Part shown: positions 9,046 through 18,706 of the stretch, in pieces
Layout: each line of letters begins with the position of its first letter
Numbering within the stretch: position 1 is the first letter of the stretch
DNA from: CAWDMC01 sp963803295
GTDB lineage: Bacteria > Acidobacteriota > Terriglobia > UBA7540
Direction of reading: 5' to 3'
Length of the DNA: 64,000 nt
Assembly (NCBI GenBank): GCA_963803295.1
Contig: CAWDMC010000024.1
Span: 62,001-126,000, forward strand
Notes under the pieces: generated by a model
Seen by the model: only the letters and a program-made list of their open reading frames with translations
The model's database searches: none
What the model was told of the DNA's origin: nothing
Made by a program: the position numbers and the translations under genes

Positions 9046-9642
9046 CTACTGCGCTTGGTGGGCCAGGCGTCGTGTTTCGTTGTAGGTGTGGAGCACGCGG
9101 TGGATCACCGTGATATTCGAGAAAACCACGATCACCCAGAGCACCGGCGCCATGCGATCGAAAAAGGAGCCGATCAGGATCAGCACGATGCGTTCCGGGC
9201 GCTCCAGGAAGCCCACCTTGCAGGAGGGGATAAGGTCTTCGGCGCGAGCTCGGGTATAGCTGGTCATGACCGAGCCGATCATCACCGCTGCTGTTAGCGT
9301 CACGTACCAAAAGCGGTTGATGCGGCCATAGTAAATCAGGAGGCCTATCAGCAGGATCAAATCGGAATAGCGGTCGAGGACGGAATCGAAAAAAGCGCCG
9401 AAAGGGGTTGCCTGTTTGGTCATACGAGCCACCGGACCATCGGTGAGGTCGAAGATGGCGGCCAGGAATATCACCGTCCCGGCCCACCGGAAGTACCCGT
9501 AGGCAAACAAATAAGCAGCGACCACGTTGATCACAAATCCTGTGAAAGTGAGCCAGTTGGGGTTCACGCCCAGTTTAGCCCAGGCATCGACAATGGCGCG
9601 AAACAGATAACCGGCGCCGTCGCCAATCTTCCGGGTTATCAT
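9046..9642 (-). CDS. CDP-alcohol phosphatidyltransferase family membrane enzyme
   Basis: A 198-residue integral membrane enzyme that transfers a phosphatidyl group from a CDP-lipid to an alcohol. The complete family signature is present, starting DLTDGPVAR and continuing through GAFFD to the final SVLDRYSD aspartates, with about six membrane helices. The start is set at the ATG with AGGAG seven bases upstream; a longer open frame reaching 9738 adds an unlikely Arg-rich stretch. The acceptor (glycerol-3-phosphate, inositol-phosphate or serine) cannot be told from the motif. It stands alone between the CHAT operon and a gene-poor stretch. Possible roles are phosphatidylglycerol-phosphate or phosphatidylinositol-phosphate synthesis. 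Confidence 0.9.
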   Translation of the reverse strand: MITRKIGDGAGYLFRAIVDAWAKLGVNPNWLTFTGFVINVVAAYLFAYGYFRWAGTVIFLAAIFDLTDGPVARMTKQATPFGAFFDSVLDRYSDLILLIGLLIYYGRINRFWYVTLTAAVMIGSVMTSYTRARAEDLIPSCKVGFLERPERIVLILIGSFFDRMAPVLWVIVVFSNITVIHRVLHTYNETRRLAHQAQ

Positions 9643-9937
9643 GTCTTCTCCTGACTCATGTTGTGAACGGCGCCTTTTGCTGGCGGTACTGCAACGTCTG
9701 CATGCAGTGTGGCGATCTGCTTGCCCCCTACTCGCCATTCAGGATCAGCCTGTTAGGGTACTAAACCTTGAGACGAGGGAGTCAAGGATACATCCAAACC
9801 CGAGACGCTGCAATCGGCCCGCCAGACCAAGATGCAGATACGCCGGATACCCCAGATAGGCCCAGATGCGTCAGACACTCCTAACATCTGCGGGTCCCGA
9901 TGGCCGTTTCACGAAAGAGGGACGCTTAAGAACCTAC

Positions 9938-10022
9938 TGAACGTTACAATTCATAGTGACGCTCAACCCTGTAGCGGCGCTGTCCCCAGCGCCGAAGGCG
10001 CCGGTGGGGACACCGGCGCTAC
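9938..10022 (-). repeat. Truncated copy of dispersed hairpin/MITE-like element
   Basis: The left end TGAACGTTACAATTCATAG resembles the terminal repeat of the complete elements at 15212 and 29829. The core (9971-10022) starts GTAGCGGCGCTG and ends CACCGGCGCTAC, and it matches the reverse complement of the core at 34671-34720. The right terminal repeat is missing. In the core, two hairpins are enclosed by a GTAGC/GCTAC outer stem, which predicts a Y-shaped structure. Confidence 0.75.
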
Positions 10023-10179
10023 AGATCATCCGTCGACGGGATCGGGCATTTTCTTGTCTGACAGACTCCAAGACTCATCAACCGCGCGATGCATTTTGCA
10101 ACACTTTTGGCCTTTTTGCGTTCTCAAAAGGGCAAATGTAATCCGTAACTTACTCAACCTGCCCTCCTTAAAAAATAGT

Positions 10180-10215
10180 GTCTCGTCTGTCTCATCTGTC
10201 TCCATTGTCTCATTT
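10180..10215 (+). repeat. Four-unit 9-base tandem repeat
   Basis: Successive units read GTCTCGTCT, GTCTCATCT, GTCTCCATT and GTCTCATTT. It lies in the non-coding stretch upstream of the hypothetical gene at 10377. No function is evident. Confidence 0.7.
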
Positions 10216-10376
10216 TGACTTGCTAGCCTTAGATGAAGGCTAAGGGAAAGTCTCTCCGTCGGTGTGGGAGCCGTGCGCGACCGGGTCACAGGTTGGTGGT
10301 GCGCCTCGCGGCAACAGTCGGCTGCGGACAGGAACTCAGCTTCAACCAAGCGCCCTTCGAAGCAAAGAAAGAGGAG

Positions 10377-11168
10377 ATGATGTCGCTCCGCAAGAAACCT
10401 ACAATCACGGCGGCGATGATTGCCGCGAACCGGCGCAACGCCCGGAAGTCAACGGGGCCCAAGACCGAAAGGGGCAAGGCCTTTGTGGCGCTAAATGGCA
10501 TGAAGCACGGGCGCAGAGCGCAAAACTTTCGTGCCATTCTGGCGCGAGCGGGCCAGAGCCTGGAGCTGTTTGACTGGATCTTCGAGCGCATCTGCGCCAC
10601 GCTGGAGCCGGATACCCCCGCTTCTTTCCAGGATGCGGAAATGACGGCGCGCGAGGTCTGGATCTGCTTCTGGCGCGGCCAACGGTTGAAGCGTAACGTC
10701 GCACTTGAACCCGCGTTTGAATCGAGTGCCAGTGGCTCCGCTCCGCGGAAAACGCCGGTCCGGATCGAAATCGAAAATCCCAGAACAGGCGCCAAGTTGA
10801 TCTTCGGGAGTAAGCGGCGGGGTGGACGCTTCTTTCGCCCGGTAAGGACTCCGATGACTTGGTTTCCCGAGATCATGGTATGGCGCAATAAACAGAATCC
10901 TAAGGCAGTGGCCAATCCGATGGCAGTGAGCTCTGGTGCCGGACCGGCGGGACAAGGTGCCGCCACCTCGGTTGCGACGGCCGTGACTTCGCAACCGGTG
11001 GCGATCCCGCCGGCAGCCAAGGAGCCTCTGTGCGCGGGCGTCAGCTACGGCCTTGAAACCCCCTTGATCGCGCCGATAAGCCTGGGAATCGAGGGTTGGC
11101 CTGATCTTCCGCCGGATGGCGCTGTGGCTCGCGCTCCGCTTGTGGGCCGTGGAAGTTCGATAGTATAG
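10377..11168 (+). CDS. Hypothetical protein with STGPKTERGKA motif
   Basis: A 263-residue protein of unknown function. Near the N-terminus it carries AANRRNARKSTGPKTERGKA followed by NGMKHG, a short basic motif I associate with acidobacterial hypothetical proteins. The middle part is rich in Arg and Trp (AREVWICFWRGQRLKRN). The last roughly 90 residues are low-complexity Ala/Pro/Val sequence ending before the trehalase gene. The ATG at 10377, directly behind AAAGAGGAG, is chosen over an in-frame ATG at 10233 that has no ribosome-binding site; 10380 is equally possible. The basic motif suggests nucleic-acid contact, but that is only a guess. The gap to the trehalase frame is 7 bases. Confidence 0.7.
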   Translation: MMSLRKKPTITAAMIAANRRNARKSTGPKTERGKAFVALNGMKHGRRAQNFRAILARAGQSLELFDWIFERICATLEPDTPASFQDAEMTAREVWICFWRGQRLKRNVALEPAFESSASGSAPRKTPVRIEIENPRTGAKLIFGSKRRGGRFFRPVRTPMTWFPEIMVWRNKQNPKAVANPMAVSSGAGPAGQGAATSVATAVTSQPVAIPPAAKEPLCAGVSYGLETPLIAPISLGIEGWPDLPPDGAVARAPLVGRGSSIV

Positions 11169-11175
11169 TTCGGGC

Positions 11176-12949
11176 ATGCCGAACAACTTTGTTGGCCCGC
11201 ACCCGGACCAGCCGAAGACGCCGCGGCTGCCGGTGCTCCGCCCGCTGTTTTTCCGGCCTATTGCTGTGCTTGCCCTCTGGATCGCGGCAGCGAGCACTGT
11301 TTGGGCGGGTCAGGCAATCCCATCGCTTGCCCTACAGCCAGGTCTCGATGACATCCTGCAGTACATTGCTTCCGGTTGGGAAACGCTCACTCGGTCCATG
11401 AATGAATGCAAGAGCGTGGTGGACCCTAAAGCCGCCGGGCCGTCAATCCTGTACCTGCCGGCGGGGTTCGCGAAGCCCGTCACGGTGGCGCAAATGCAGC
11501 GGAACTGCAGAGTCGAGGCGCGTCCACTGCCAGTACGCATCACGCACCTGGGACAGGCGAAGGTAGAACAGATCAAACCATCAGGATTGCTCTATTTGCC
11601 GCATCCCTACGTGGTTCCCGGCGGCCGGTTCAACGAGATGTATGGATGGGACAGCTACTTCATTCTCCGAGGACTGCTCGCCGCAAGCAAACTGGACTTG
11701 GCGCGCGGCACCGTGGAGAACTTCTTCTTTGAGATCGAGAACTATGGCTGGGTGTTGAACGCCAATCGCTCTTATTACCTGACGCGGTCACAGCCGCCCT
11801 TCCTTTCTTCGATGGTGATGGCCATCTACGATGCGGAAAAGGACGCCGGTCGCGACGACCGTGAATGGCTCGCGCGCGCCTACCCTTATGTCGCCAGAGA
11901 TTACCAACTATGGGTAAATCCGCCCCACCTCGCCGACGGTACCGGCCTCTCGCGCTATTTTGATTTCGGCGATGGTCCCGTGCCCGAGTCGTTCGGAGAA
12001 GGATACTACCGGCATGTGGCCGCGTACTTCCTCAACCACCCGGAGTTGGCAAAGGGCGAGATTGCCGGGGTGGATGGAACGTCCGCCTCCGACCTCAGCG
12101 GACCGGTTCTCTCCCTTATTCTCTGCCAATCCCCGGAGGCGATGCGCGCAAGAAGACCTTCTGCTGCTGAGTTTGGCGGAACCGGCTGCGATACGGTCCG
12201 CAGAATGAGTCTCACCAAAGACTATTACAAGGGCGACCGCAGCATGCGAGAGAGCGGCTTCGACATGTCCTTTCGCTTCTCGCCTTTCGGCGGACGCACT
12301 CATCACTACGCGGCGGTGGGGCTGAACAGCTTGCTGTTTAAGGTGGAGACAGACCTTGAGCGCATGGCGGCGACACTCGGTCGACCTCGCGAAGCACACG
12401 ATTGGCACGATCGCGCCGAGGCGCGGCGCACGGGCGGTGAATCGCTATCTCTGGGACCCGGGCCGTGGGCTCTACTTCGATTACGATTTCGACAAGCGAG
12501 CGCGTTCCGGGTACGTTTTTGCAACCACGTTTTACCCACTCTGGGTAGGCTTGGCATCGCCCGAACAGGCGGCCGCGGTCCAAAGGAATCTGAAGCTTCT
12601 CGAACGGCCAGGGGGCCTCGCTACCAGCACGGAAAATACTGGTGGCCAATGGGACTACCCCTATGGATGGGCGCCGCTCCAACTAATCGCTGTCGAGGGT
12701 CTCAGGCGCTACGGATACAGTCGCGATGCCGATCGACTTTCAACAGAGTTTCTATCGACGGTTCTACGGAACTTCCGTCGCGACGAAACCATCCGTGAGA
12801 AATATGATGTGACGACGCGATCTTCGGAAACGAAAGTAAGCGGCGGCTACACCGAAAACGTGATCGGCTTCGGTTGGACCAATGCGGCGTTTGTGGTGCT
12901 GCTGCACGATCTTTCGCGCGAAGATCGCGCGCGCTTAGGCGATGAGTAG
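11176..12949 (+). pseudogene. treA: Trehalase (GH37), exported, interrupted by one frameshift
   Basis: Trehalase hydrolyses trehalose to two glucoses, here most likely in the periplasm because residues about 28-46 form a hydrophobic signal segment ending near TVWAGQA. Both GH37 signatures are visible: PGGRFNEMYGWDSYF (from about 11610) and QWDYPYGWAP (about 12648). The first lies in one frame and the second in another. The frame changes around 12420-12435, where HDWHDRAEARR is followed in the +1 frame by RAVNRYLWDPGRGLYFDYDF. One extra base there explains it. Reading across the shift gives about 590 residues, a normal length. Either the gene is recently broken or the base is a sequencing error; the rest looks conserved. 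Confidence 0.85.
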
Positions 12950-12950
12950 T

Positions 12951-12971
12951 AGCGATCCTGCTCGCTTTTTT
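12951..12971 (+). terminator. Weak Rho-independent terminator after trehalase
   Basis: AGCGA and TCGCT form a five-base stem around a six-base loop, followed directly by six T residues. It lies two bases after the trehalase stop codon. Confidence 0.4.
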
Positions 12972-13073
12972 GTTTGAGCAATCCTCATACCGGCCGCCCG
13001 ACCATTCGTTGTTTCTTGCATCCCACAGCAGGCGGATTTACTGTAGCTATTTGGCGTTAGCGAATGATCGAGG

Positions 13074-14264
13074 ATGATGATGGTTAAACGAGGACTGCTC
13101 ATACTGGTTTTCATCTCTTGTGCGGCTGGCCTTAGCGCCCAGACCACTGACGAAAAGGCTGGAAACCACTTTCAACTCGCCCGCGCGGCCGAGAAGTCAG
13201 GGGACTATCAGAAAGCTGAGAGCGAGTATAAGGAGGTCCTGAAGCTTAAACCGGAAGTCCCGGAGGTCTATGCCAACCTCGGGCTAGTAGAGTACCTGCT
13301 TGGACGGGATGAAGATGCTATTGCGACATTTCGGCAGGCGCTGAAGCGCAATCCCGATCTTATGGCTGCCAGTCTCTTCCTCGGGATGGCTTACCTCCGC
13401 ATCAATCAATACGCGAAGTCGGTAGAGCCACTCGAGCGGGCCATCGCCCTGAACCCGAAGGAGCTCAAAGCGTATACCAACCTGGGTGTCAGCTATTCTG
13501 AACTGGGTCGCGAGGAACAAGCTGCCAAGGTGCTCGAAAAGGCCAATGAGCTTTTCCCTAACAACATTGAAGTGCTCTACAACCTGGGTAGGACCTATAC
13601 CAAATTAATGGAGAAGTCTTATAAGAGCATGGCCCAGGTGGACCCCGACTCCTACCGATTTCACGAGGTCCTCGGCGATACCTACAGGGTGCGCAAGGAT
13701 TATCCCAATGCGACCGCGGAATACCTGAAGGCGCTCGAGAAGAGTCCGAGTCCGAACACTCCGGGTCTGCACTATTCCTTGGGCACTGCCTACTGGATGG
13801 AGGCGAAATGGGAGCCGGCCATCGAAGAGTTTAAGAAGGAGTTGGCCATCTCTCCGGAGAACTATTTGGCCACCTGGAAGCTGGGTGATATCTATCTCAG
13901 CCAGCGAAAGTACGACGAGTCTCTGGTATATCTGAAAAAGGCCCTCAAGCAGAGGCCCGATTTGGCTCAGGCCTACCGTGATTTAGGAAGGTTGTGCATT
14001 CAGACCGGCAAGCCGGAAGAAGCCATCGTCTATCTCAAGAAGGTCGCGGAACTTGCTCCTGAAGAGCCTTCAGAGCACTACCTGATGGCGCAGGCCTACC
14101 GGAAGTTGGGAAAGGAACCGGAACTAAAGGCCGAGTTGGAGTTGTTCCAGAAGCTCAAGAAAGCGGAAAACGAAAAAATCAAACATCCGGACCCGACCGT
14201 AGGAGTAGTGAGTGACCCCAATGAAAAGCCGCCCGAGGACTTGCCTTCGGAAGAGCTGCAATAA
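13074..14264 (+). CDS. Exported tetratricopeptide-repeat protein
   Basis: A 396-residue protein with a Sec signal peptide (MMMVKRGLLILVFISCAAGLS, cleavage near SAQ) and about nine or ten consecutive TPR units from residue 30 to about 360. Typical TPR positions are clear, for example AYTNLGVSYSELGREEQAAK and AYRDLGRLCIQTGKPEEAIV. The last 35 residues are Lys/Glu/Pro-rich and probably disordered. TPR proteins act as scaffolds for protein complexes; the partner here is unknown. It sits alone between the trehalase and the oppositely oriented HD-GYP gene. Three consecutive ATG codons precede the basic residues, so the exact start is uncertain by two residues. Confidence 0.88.
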   Translation: MMMVKRGLLILVFISCAAGLSAQTTDEKAGNHFQLARAAEKSGDYQKAESEYKEVLKLKPEVPEVYANLGLVEYLLGRDEDAIATFRQALKRNPDLMAASLFLGMAYLRINQYAKSVEPLERAIALNPKELKAYTNLGVSYSELGREEQAAKVLEKANELFPNNIEVLYNLGRTYTKLMEKSYKSMAQVDPDSYRFHEVLGDTYRVRKDYPNATAEYLKALEKSPSPNTPGLHYSLGTAYWMEAKWEPAIEEFKKELAISPENYLATWKLGDIYLSQRKYDESLVYLKKALKQRPDLAQAYRDLGRLCIQTGKPEEAIVYLKKVAELAPEEPSEHYLMAQAYRKLGKEPELKAELELFQKLKKAENEKIKHPDPTVGVVSDPNEKPPEDLPSEELQ

Positions 14265-14290
14265 GTAGTCCCCGACGCCATAACTGCAGG

Positions 14291-15022
14291 TTAGAACGGT
14301 CTCGAACTTGAAGGATGGAATAGGAAGGGGTTGGTGATTTCCGCAACCTGGCTCAGTTCGCGGGTTGCGAGCGGCAGGAACCGCTCGACCAGTTGAGGGT
14401 CAAACTGACGCCCGCTGGCGTCGGTGAGGCGGCGGATCGCCTCTTCCAGAGGCAGGCCCTTACGGTAACAACGGTCGGAAACCATGGCATCAAAAGAGTC
14501 AAGCAGGCAAACGATACGGGCTCCGAGAGGAATCTCATCTCCCCGCAGGCCCGCCGGGTAGCCGGCGCCATTCACGTGCTCGTGATGGTGCAGCACGAAT
14601 AGGCTGATCCGCTCGAAGTCTGGAAGCATGCGTAGGATTCCCCAGCCCCACTCCGAATGCTTCTTGATGATTTCGTATTCCTCGCGGGTGAGCCTTCCTG
14701 GTTTCTGGAGGATGCTGTCGGGCACGCCGATCTTACCGATATCGTGCACCAGCGCGGCCATTTCGACGTCGTGCTGATAGCCCTCGTCGACACCCATGTT
14801 TTCAGCCAGGCGGACGCCCCATTCGGCCAGGCGGGTGCTGTGAACGCCGGTATTCAAGTCCTTAAGGTCGAGAAGCTGGTTGAAACCACAGACCAGGGCA
14901 ACGCGCAGTTGATCGATCTTTTCCTCGAGCGATTTCACCCGCAGCATCTCAGCGAATTCCGGAGTTACTCCTGGGATCGCGCGCTCCTCATTGCCGGGGA
15001 ACAATGTCCCGATCTGGCCCAC
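14291..15022 (-). CDS. HD-GYP domain protein (probable cyclic di-GMP phosphodiesterase)
   Basis: A 243-residue cytoplasmic protein. The HD-GYP domain spans about residues 55-225, with the metal-binding motif HDIGKIGVPD, the downstream HHHEHVNGAGYPAGLRGDEI (including the GYP triplet) and ARIVCLLDSFDAMVSDRCYR. These residues define the phosphodiesterases that break cyclic di-GMP. The N-terminal roughly 45 residues contain a short helical stretch and no recognised sensor or receiver domain. The start is a GTG at 15022. It is a single gene converging on the TPR gene, so its input signal is not apparent. Confidence 0.88.
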   Translation of the reverse strand: MGQIGTLFPGNEERAIPGVTPEFAEMLRVKSLEEKIDQLRVALVCGFNQLLDLKDLNTGVHSTRLAEWGVRLAENMGVDEGYQHDVEMAALVHDIGKIGVPDSILQKPGRLTREEYEIIKKHSEWGWGILRMLPDFERISLFVLHHHEHVNGAGYPAGLRGDEIPLGARIVCLLDSFDAMVSDRCYRKGLPLEEAIRRLTDASGRQFDPQLVERFLPLATRELSQVAEITNPFLFHPSSSRPF

Positions 15023-15636
15023 TGTGGATGCCTCCTGCCGAGAATCTCAGCCCTTCCCGCCCCCGGCTTTTGTGCCTGGAACCGTGGGGCAGGACTCTAC
15101 CGGGAATCGGCAGAAACGCCGCTGAGCTTGAGGGCTCGCTTTGCCGGGGAACGTGCGGCAGAAGAGGAAGAGCGAGGGTGAGGCGCAAACGCTTACCCGA
15201 AAGCCATTTATTGAGTATTACAAATCATAGTGGCGGCCTTAACAGTAGCGGCCTTAACTGTAGCGCCGGTGTCCCCACCGGCGTTTTCGGCGGCGAGGGC
15301 AGTCCGCCTAGAGAGCTGAGCGTCACTGTGACTGGTAATGCTCAGTAATTCCTGTGGCTCCGGTCAAATTCGCCGCCCCGTCCTTGACAGTGTCGCCGGG
15401 AGGCCGATAACATGAGTGTCGGTCCGGCGGCGCCAAAGCAACAAGTGGGGCGGCTCTTCCATATGCATGAAAGAGACTCCGCCCGGCCAGCGTTGCGGGT
15501 GTCTCACAAGCGGCGTGGCTGATCACCGGAACTCCCTCCCCGAAACTGATAGCCTGCTGCATCCTGACGCATCATTTTGTAGAGGGCGCTGGGCGGCACG
15601 TATGTCTTCGAGAGTCGAGAGTCACCCGGGTTGGCG
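15023..15636. other. Intergenic stretch containing a complete MITE-like element
   Basis: No supported gene. The element at 15212-15344 takes up a fifth of it. A short open frame (15416-15640) has no ribosome-binding site, and its composition is unlike the neighbouring genes. Confidence 0.6.
15212..15344 (+). mobile_element. MITE-like element with terminal inverted repeats (copy A)
   Basis: A 133-bp element. Its left end TGAGTATTACAAATCATAGTG matches the reverse complement of its right end, TGAGCATTACCAGTCACAGTG, at 17 of 21 positions. The inside carries the perfect hairpin CGCCGGTG/CACCGGCG with a TCCC loop, shared with copies at 9938, 29829 and 34671. It has no coding capacity. No clear target-site duplication is visible at the flanks. 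Movement would need a transposase supplied elsewhere. Confidence 0.75.
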
Positions 15637-17250
15637 ATGACGAAAGAGCTTATCTTCACCGACGTCGGCCAGGCGTATCACGAACACGAGATCCTGCTGA
15701 CAGGCGCCACGGGCTTCCTCGGTAAGGTCCTAATGGCGCTCCTGCTCGACCGGTTTCCGGGCGCAAGACGGCTTCACCTGCTGCTGCGGCGGGGCCGCCA
15801 CACTTCAGCCGAGGAGCGGTTCGAATCGGAAGTTCTTCGCTCGCCTGCACTCGAGCCGCTGATCCAGAAGCTGGGGCTCGACTTCGTGCGCGGACGGGTC
15901 AGCGTTTGGGAAGGAGATATGGCCCGGCCGGGCTGCGACCTGGAACAGGCAGCCATTGAGCGCATGGCCCGGCGTGTAGGCTTGATTATCAATTGCGCGG
16001 GCCAGGTGGAGTTCTCTCCGCCCTTGGACGAGGCTTTCGCCGCGAACGTAGACGGCGTCGAGCACGTCGTGAAGCTGGCTCGGACGCTGGGCTCTCGTCT
16101 TCTGCACGTCTCCACCTGCTACGTGGCGGGCGAGCACGACGGCCTGGTCGAGGAGACCGAGCCGATCGTGGGGTTCTATCCTCGGCGCTGGGATGCGAGC
16201 GATAGGAGCTTCGATATCCGGCAGGAGATTGACGATTGTCGCAAGGGCATCGGTCAAATCTGTGAGTCGGCGGGGGAGGGGGGAACTCGTGCCGCGGATA
16301 AAGCGAACATTCCTGGTCGCCCGGTAAAGCCATCCGCTGCGACTACACGGCTGATCGCCTTTGGACGCGAGCGCGCTGGGCACTGGGGATGGGTGAACGC
16401 CCACACTTATTCAAAAAGTCTGGGCGAGCAGATCATCGCGGCGGAGATCAATCTTGATTACGCTATCGTGCGGCCCGCGATGATTGAGAGCGCCCTGCGA
16501 TTTCCTTTTCCAGGCTGGATCGAACGAGGCCAGATCTCGGCGCCATTGGTGCCGTTGGCGCGCGAAGACCTGAGGCGCTGGCCCGTGCGGCCGGATATTC
16601 CATTGGAAGTTGTGCCCGTAGACCTCGTCGCAGCAGCGATCTTGGTTATCGGCGCGGAGCTCATCGAAGGACAGCATCGCCGGGTCTACCAGTTGGCAAC
16701 GGCGGACGTAAATCCATTCGAGCTGGGTTCTTTGGTGATGCTGCTCGACTCGTGGGCGCGGCAGCGGGCGCAGATGAATGGCGACGGCATCGGCTTGTGG
16801 AGTCCGGCACTGCGCTTTCTCGATCTTTTCATCGGGGCGCAGCCCGGCGGCCCGGTTCGCTTTGTTTCGGCTGAAGAATTGCGAAGACGGCGTCAGCGTG
16901 TGGAAGTGAGACTGGACCGCGCCCAACGGTGGGTGAGTGCGGCGAGAGAGGCCCTGGAATCGAAGGCGCTGCCAGGGGTTCGCTCGCTTGGCGAACTGGG
17001 GCAGGCGCTGGAGTCTCTCCGTCTCAAGGCATGCTCCCGAGAGCAGATGCTCGATCCCTTCCTGCCGTTCCTGTTGGATAACCGCTATATTTTCGAGTGC
17101 GAGAATATTCGTGCTGCTTATGCGAACATTCCTTTGCGCGAACGAGAGCTGCTACCCTGGGATCCCGAGCGAATCGAGTGGGAGCGCTATTGGATGGAGA
17201 CGCAGATTCGCGGCCTTAAGAAGTGGGCCGGACGTAGCCAGGGAGGCTGA
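15637..17250 (+). CDS. Fatty acyl-CoA reductase-like extended SDR (male-sterility/NAD-binding 4 family)
   Basis: A 537-residue cytoplasmic oxidoreductase expected to reduce acyl-CoA or acyl-ACP to an aldehyde or alcohol using NADPH. The Rossmann motif LTGATGFLGK is at about residues 21-30, and ADPH-binding basic residues follow (LLLRRGRH). The catalytic pair is in the YSKSLGEQ segment (YxxxK) near 255. The C-terminal roughly 160 residues correspond to the sterile domain of fatty acyl reductases (DPFLPFLLDNRYIFECEN). I chose the ATG at 15637; a TTG at 15631 is also in frame. It opens a run of seven co-directional lipid-like genes. Specificity for long-chain acyl groups is inferred from the family. 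Confidence 0.85.
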   Translation: MTKELIFTDVGQAYHEHEILLTGATGFLGKVLMALLLDRFPGARRLHLLLRRGRHTSAEERFESEVLRSPALEPLIQKLGLDFVRGRVSVWEGDMARPGCDLEQAAIERMARRVGLIINCAGQVEFSPPLDEAFAANVDGVEHVVKLARTLGSRLLHVSTCYVAGEHDGLVEETEPIVGFYPRRWDASDRSFDIRQEIDDCRKGIGQICESAGEGGTRAADKANIPGRPVKPSAATTRLIAFGRERAGHWGWVNAHTYSKSLGEQIIAAEINLDYAIVRPAMIESALRFPFPGWIERGQISAPLVPLAREDLRRWPVRPDIPLEVVPVDLVAAAILVIGAELIEGQHRRVYQLATADVNPFELGSLVMLLDSWARQRAQMNGDGIGLWSPALRFLDLFIGAQPGGPVRFVSAEELRRRRQRVEVRLDRAQRWVSAAREALESKALPGVRSLGELGQALESLRLKACSREQMLDPFLPFLLDNRYIFECENIRAAYANIPLRERELLPWDPERIEWERYWMETQIRGLKKWAGRSQGG

Positions 17251-17428
17251 TTCATGAGGTCCCTTTCGCTTTACGTTCGAGCTTCGACCTGGGTCTTTTG
17301 GCGTTGATTTCGAGCGTTTGGCGGTCCGAACGTTGCATTCGGAGAGGCTCAGTTGTAATGTTAGCGGTCGGTCGAAGTCCAAATTGAGAAATCCTGCCCT
17401 GACGGCTCTTCAACAAGGAGGTTTGAGA

Positions 17429-18622
17429 ATGGCGAACGGGGAAGCGGCGGGCGCTCCGGCCCGGGTCCCGCGTGATAAAGAGAACGACTATACCTATGAA
17501 ATGGGGGCGAAGCGGCGGGAATTCGTGCGTCAGCAGACTGGCGCGGAGCTCTCGCACGTCGGGCATTATTCCCTGGATCCGTCTGTTCTTCCCGGGAACA
17601 TCGAGAACTTCACCGGGGTCGCGCAAGTGCCCATCGGCATCGCCGGTCCGCTTCTGATTAACGGAGAGCGTGCAAGAGGCGAGTTCTACGTCCCCCTCGC
17701 AACGACCGAGGGCACGCTGGTGGCCAGCTACAATCGCGGGATGCGGCTGCTCACTGCATGTGGCGGGGTGAAGACCACGGTGGTCGAGCAGTACATGCAG
17801 CGGGCGCCGGTCTTCGTGCTGGGCGATGCTCTGGCCGCCCGTGAATTCGGCCGGTGGATCGAAGAGAACTTCGCGGCCATCAAGCAAGTGGCGGAGTCCA
17901 CAACCCGAACGGGCAAGCTCGTGTACATCGGCCAGTACGCCGTGGGCCCCTTAAGGCACCTTCGGTTTAACTACACCACCGGCGACGCGGCCGGCCAGAA
18001 TATGACCGCCAAGGCGACGTACGCCGCCTGTGAATGGATCAGGACAAACTACCCCGGTGAGACGAACTACATCCTGTCGGGAAACATGGACACCGACAAG
18101 AAGCATTCGCACATCAACATGCTCTTGACGCGCGGGCGCCGGGTAGTGGCCGAAGCCGTCATCCGCAAAGACGTTCTGAAGCAGCTCATGGACGTCGACA
18201 CCAAGGATCTCGCCTGGTCCCGCCAGATTTTCATGTCGGGATCGTTCCTGGCCGGCGTCGCCAACAACGGCGCGCACGCTACCAACGCGCTTGCCGCTCT
18301 GTTTATCGCTACCGGCCAGGACGTCGCCAACATCTCTGAATCCCACGCCTCGCTAACCTATACCCAGCTTCTCGATAATGGCGATTACTATTGGTCGAAC
18401 ACTCTGACTTCATTGATTGTCGCCACCTATGGGGGCGGTACGGGCCTGGCGACGCAGAAAGAATGCCTGGACATGCTTGACTGTTACGGGAAGGGCAAAG
18501 CTGACAAGTTCGCCGAGATTTGTGCCGCTGTCGTGCTTGCCGGCGAGACGTCACTGGTGGGCGCCATGATGAGAGGTGATTGGATTCATAGTCACGAAAA
18601 GATGGGACGCAATCGCCCGTAG
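17429..18622 (+). CDS. Hydroxymethylglutaryl-CoA reductase
   Basis: A 397-residue enzyme that reduces HMG-CoA to mevalonate with two NAD(P)H. All four catalytic positions of the family can be placed: Glu94 in ATTEGTLVAS, Lys in SGNMDTDKKHS, Asp in ATGQDVANISESH and the C-terminal His in HSHEKMGRNR. ENFTGVAQVPIGIAGP and YGGGTGLATQ are also standard. The ATG at 17429 has AAGGAGG eight bases upstream and is preferred over an in-frame ATG at 17318. No other mevalonate-pathway gene is in the window. HMG-CoA reductase is uncommon in bacteria, and here it sits between an acyl-CoA reductase and acyltransferase genes, which suggests a role in a special lipid. Confidence 0.9.
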   Translation: MANGEAAGAPARVPRDKENDYTYEMGAKRREFVRQQTGAELSHVGHYSLDPSVLPGNIENFTGVAQVPIGIAGPLLINGERARGEFYVPLATTEGTLVASYNRGMRLLTACGGVKTTVVEQYMQRAPVFVLGDALAAREFGRWIEENFAAIKQVAESTTRTGKLVYIGQYAVGPLRHLRFNYTTGDAAGQNMTAKATYAACEWIRTNYPGETNYILSGNMDTDKKHSHINMLLTRGRRVVAEAVIRKDVLKQLMDVDTKDLAWSRQIFMSGSFLAGVANNGAHATNALAALFIATGQDVANISESHASLTYTQLLDNGDYYWSNTLTSLIVATYGGGTGLATQKECLDMLDCYGKGKADKFAEICAAVVLAGETSLVGAMMRGDWIHSHEKMGRNRP

Positions 18623-18706
18623 CCGGCTGCCTAACCAGGGTGTCTGGCCGATTGGCGGCCGGGTTACGGTTTCTTTTGGCCACCGAATCGTGATACTTAA
18701 ACGGTG

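Larger units (their letters stand above)
9643..10376. other. Intergenic stretch with repeats, no gene seen
   Basis: About 730 bases hold no convincing gene. They contain a truncated copy of the dispersed hairpin element (9938-10022), a four-unit 9-base tandem repeat (10180-10215) and a perfect 7-bp hairpin TAGCCTT/AAGGCTA with a 5-base loop (10224-10242). The hairpin lacks a following T-tract, so it is a poor terminator. An open frame on the plus strand from 10233 runs into the next gene but lacks a ribosome-binding site. Confidence 0.6.

Noticed and set aside
10224..10242. Perfect 7-bp hairpin as a terminator
   Set aside because: No T-tract follows and no gene ends just before it.
15416..15640. 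74-codon plus-strand frame before the acyl reductase
   Set aside because: No ribosome-binding site and no protein-like pattern.
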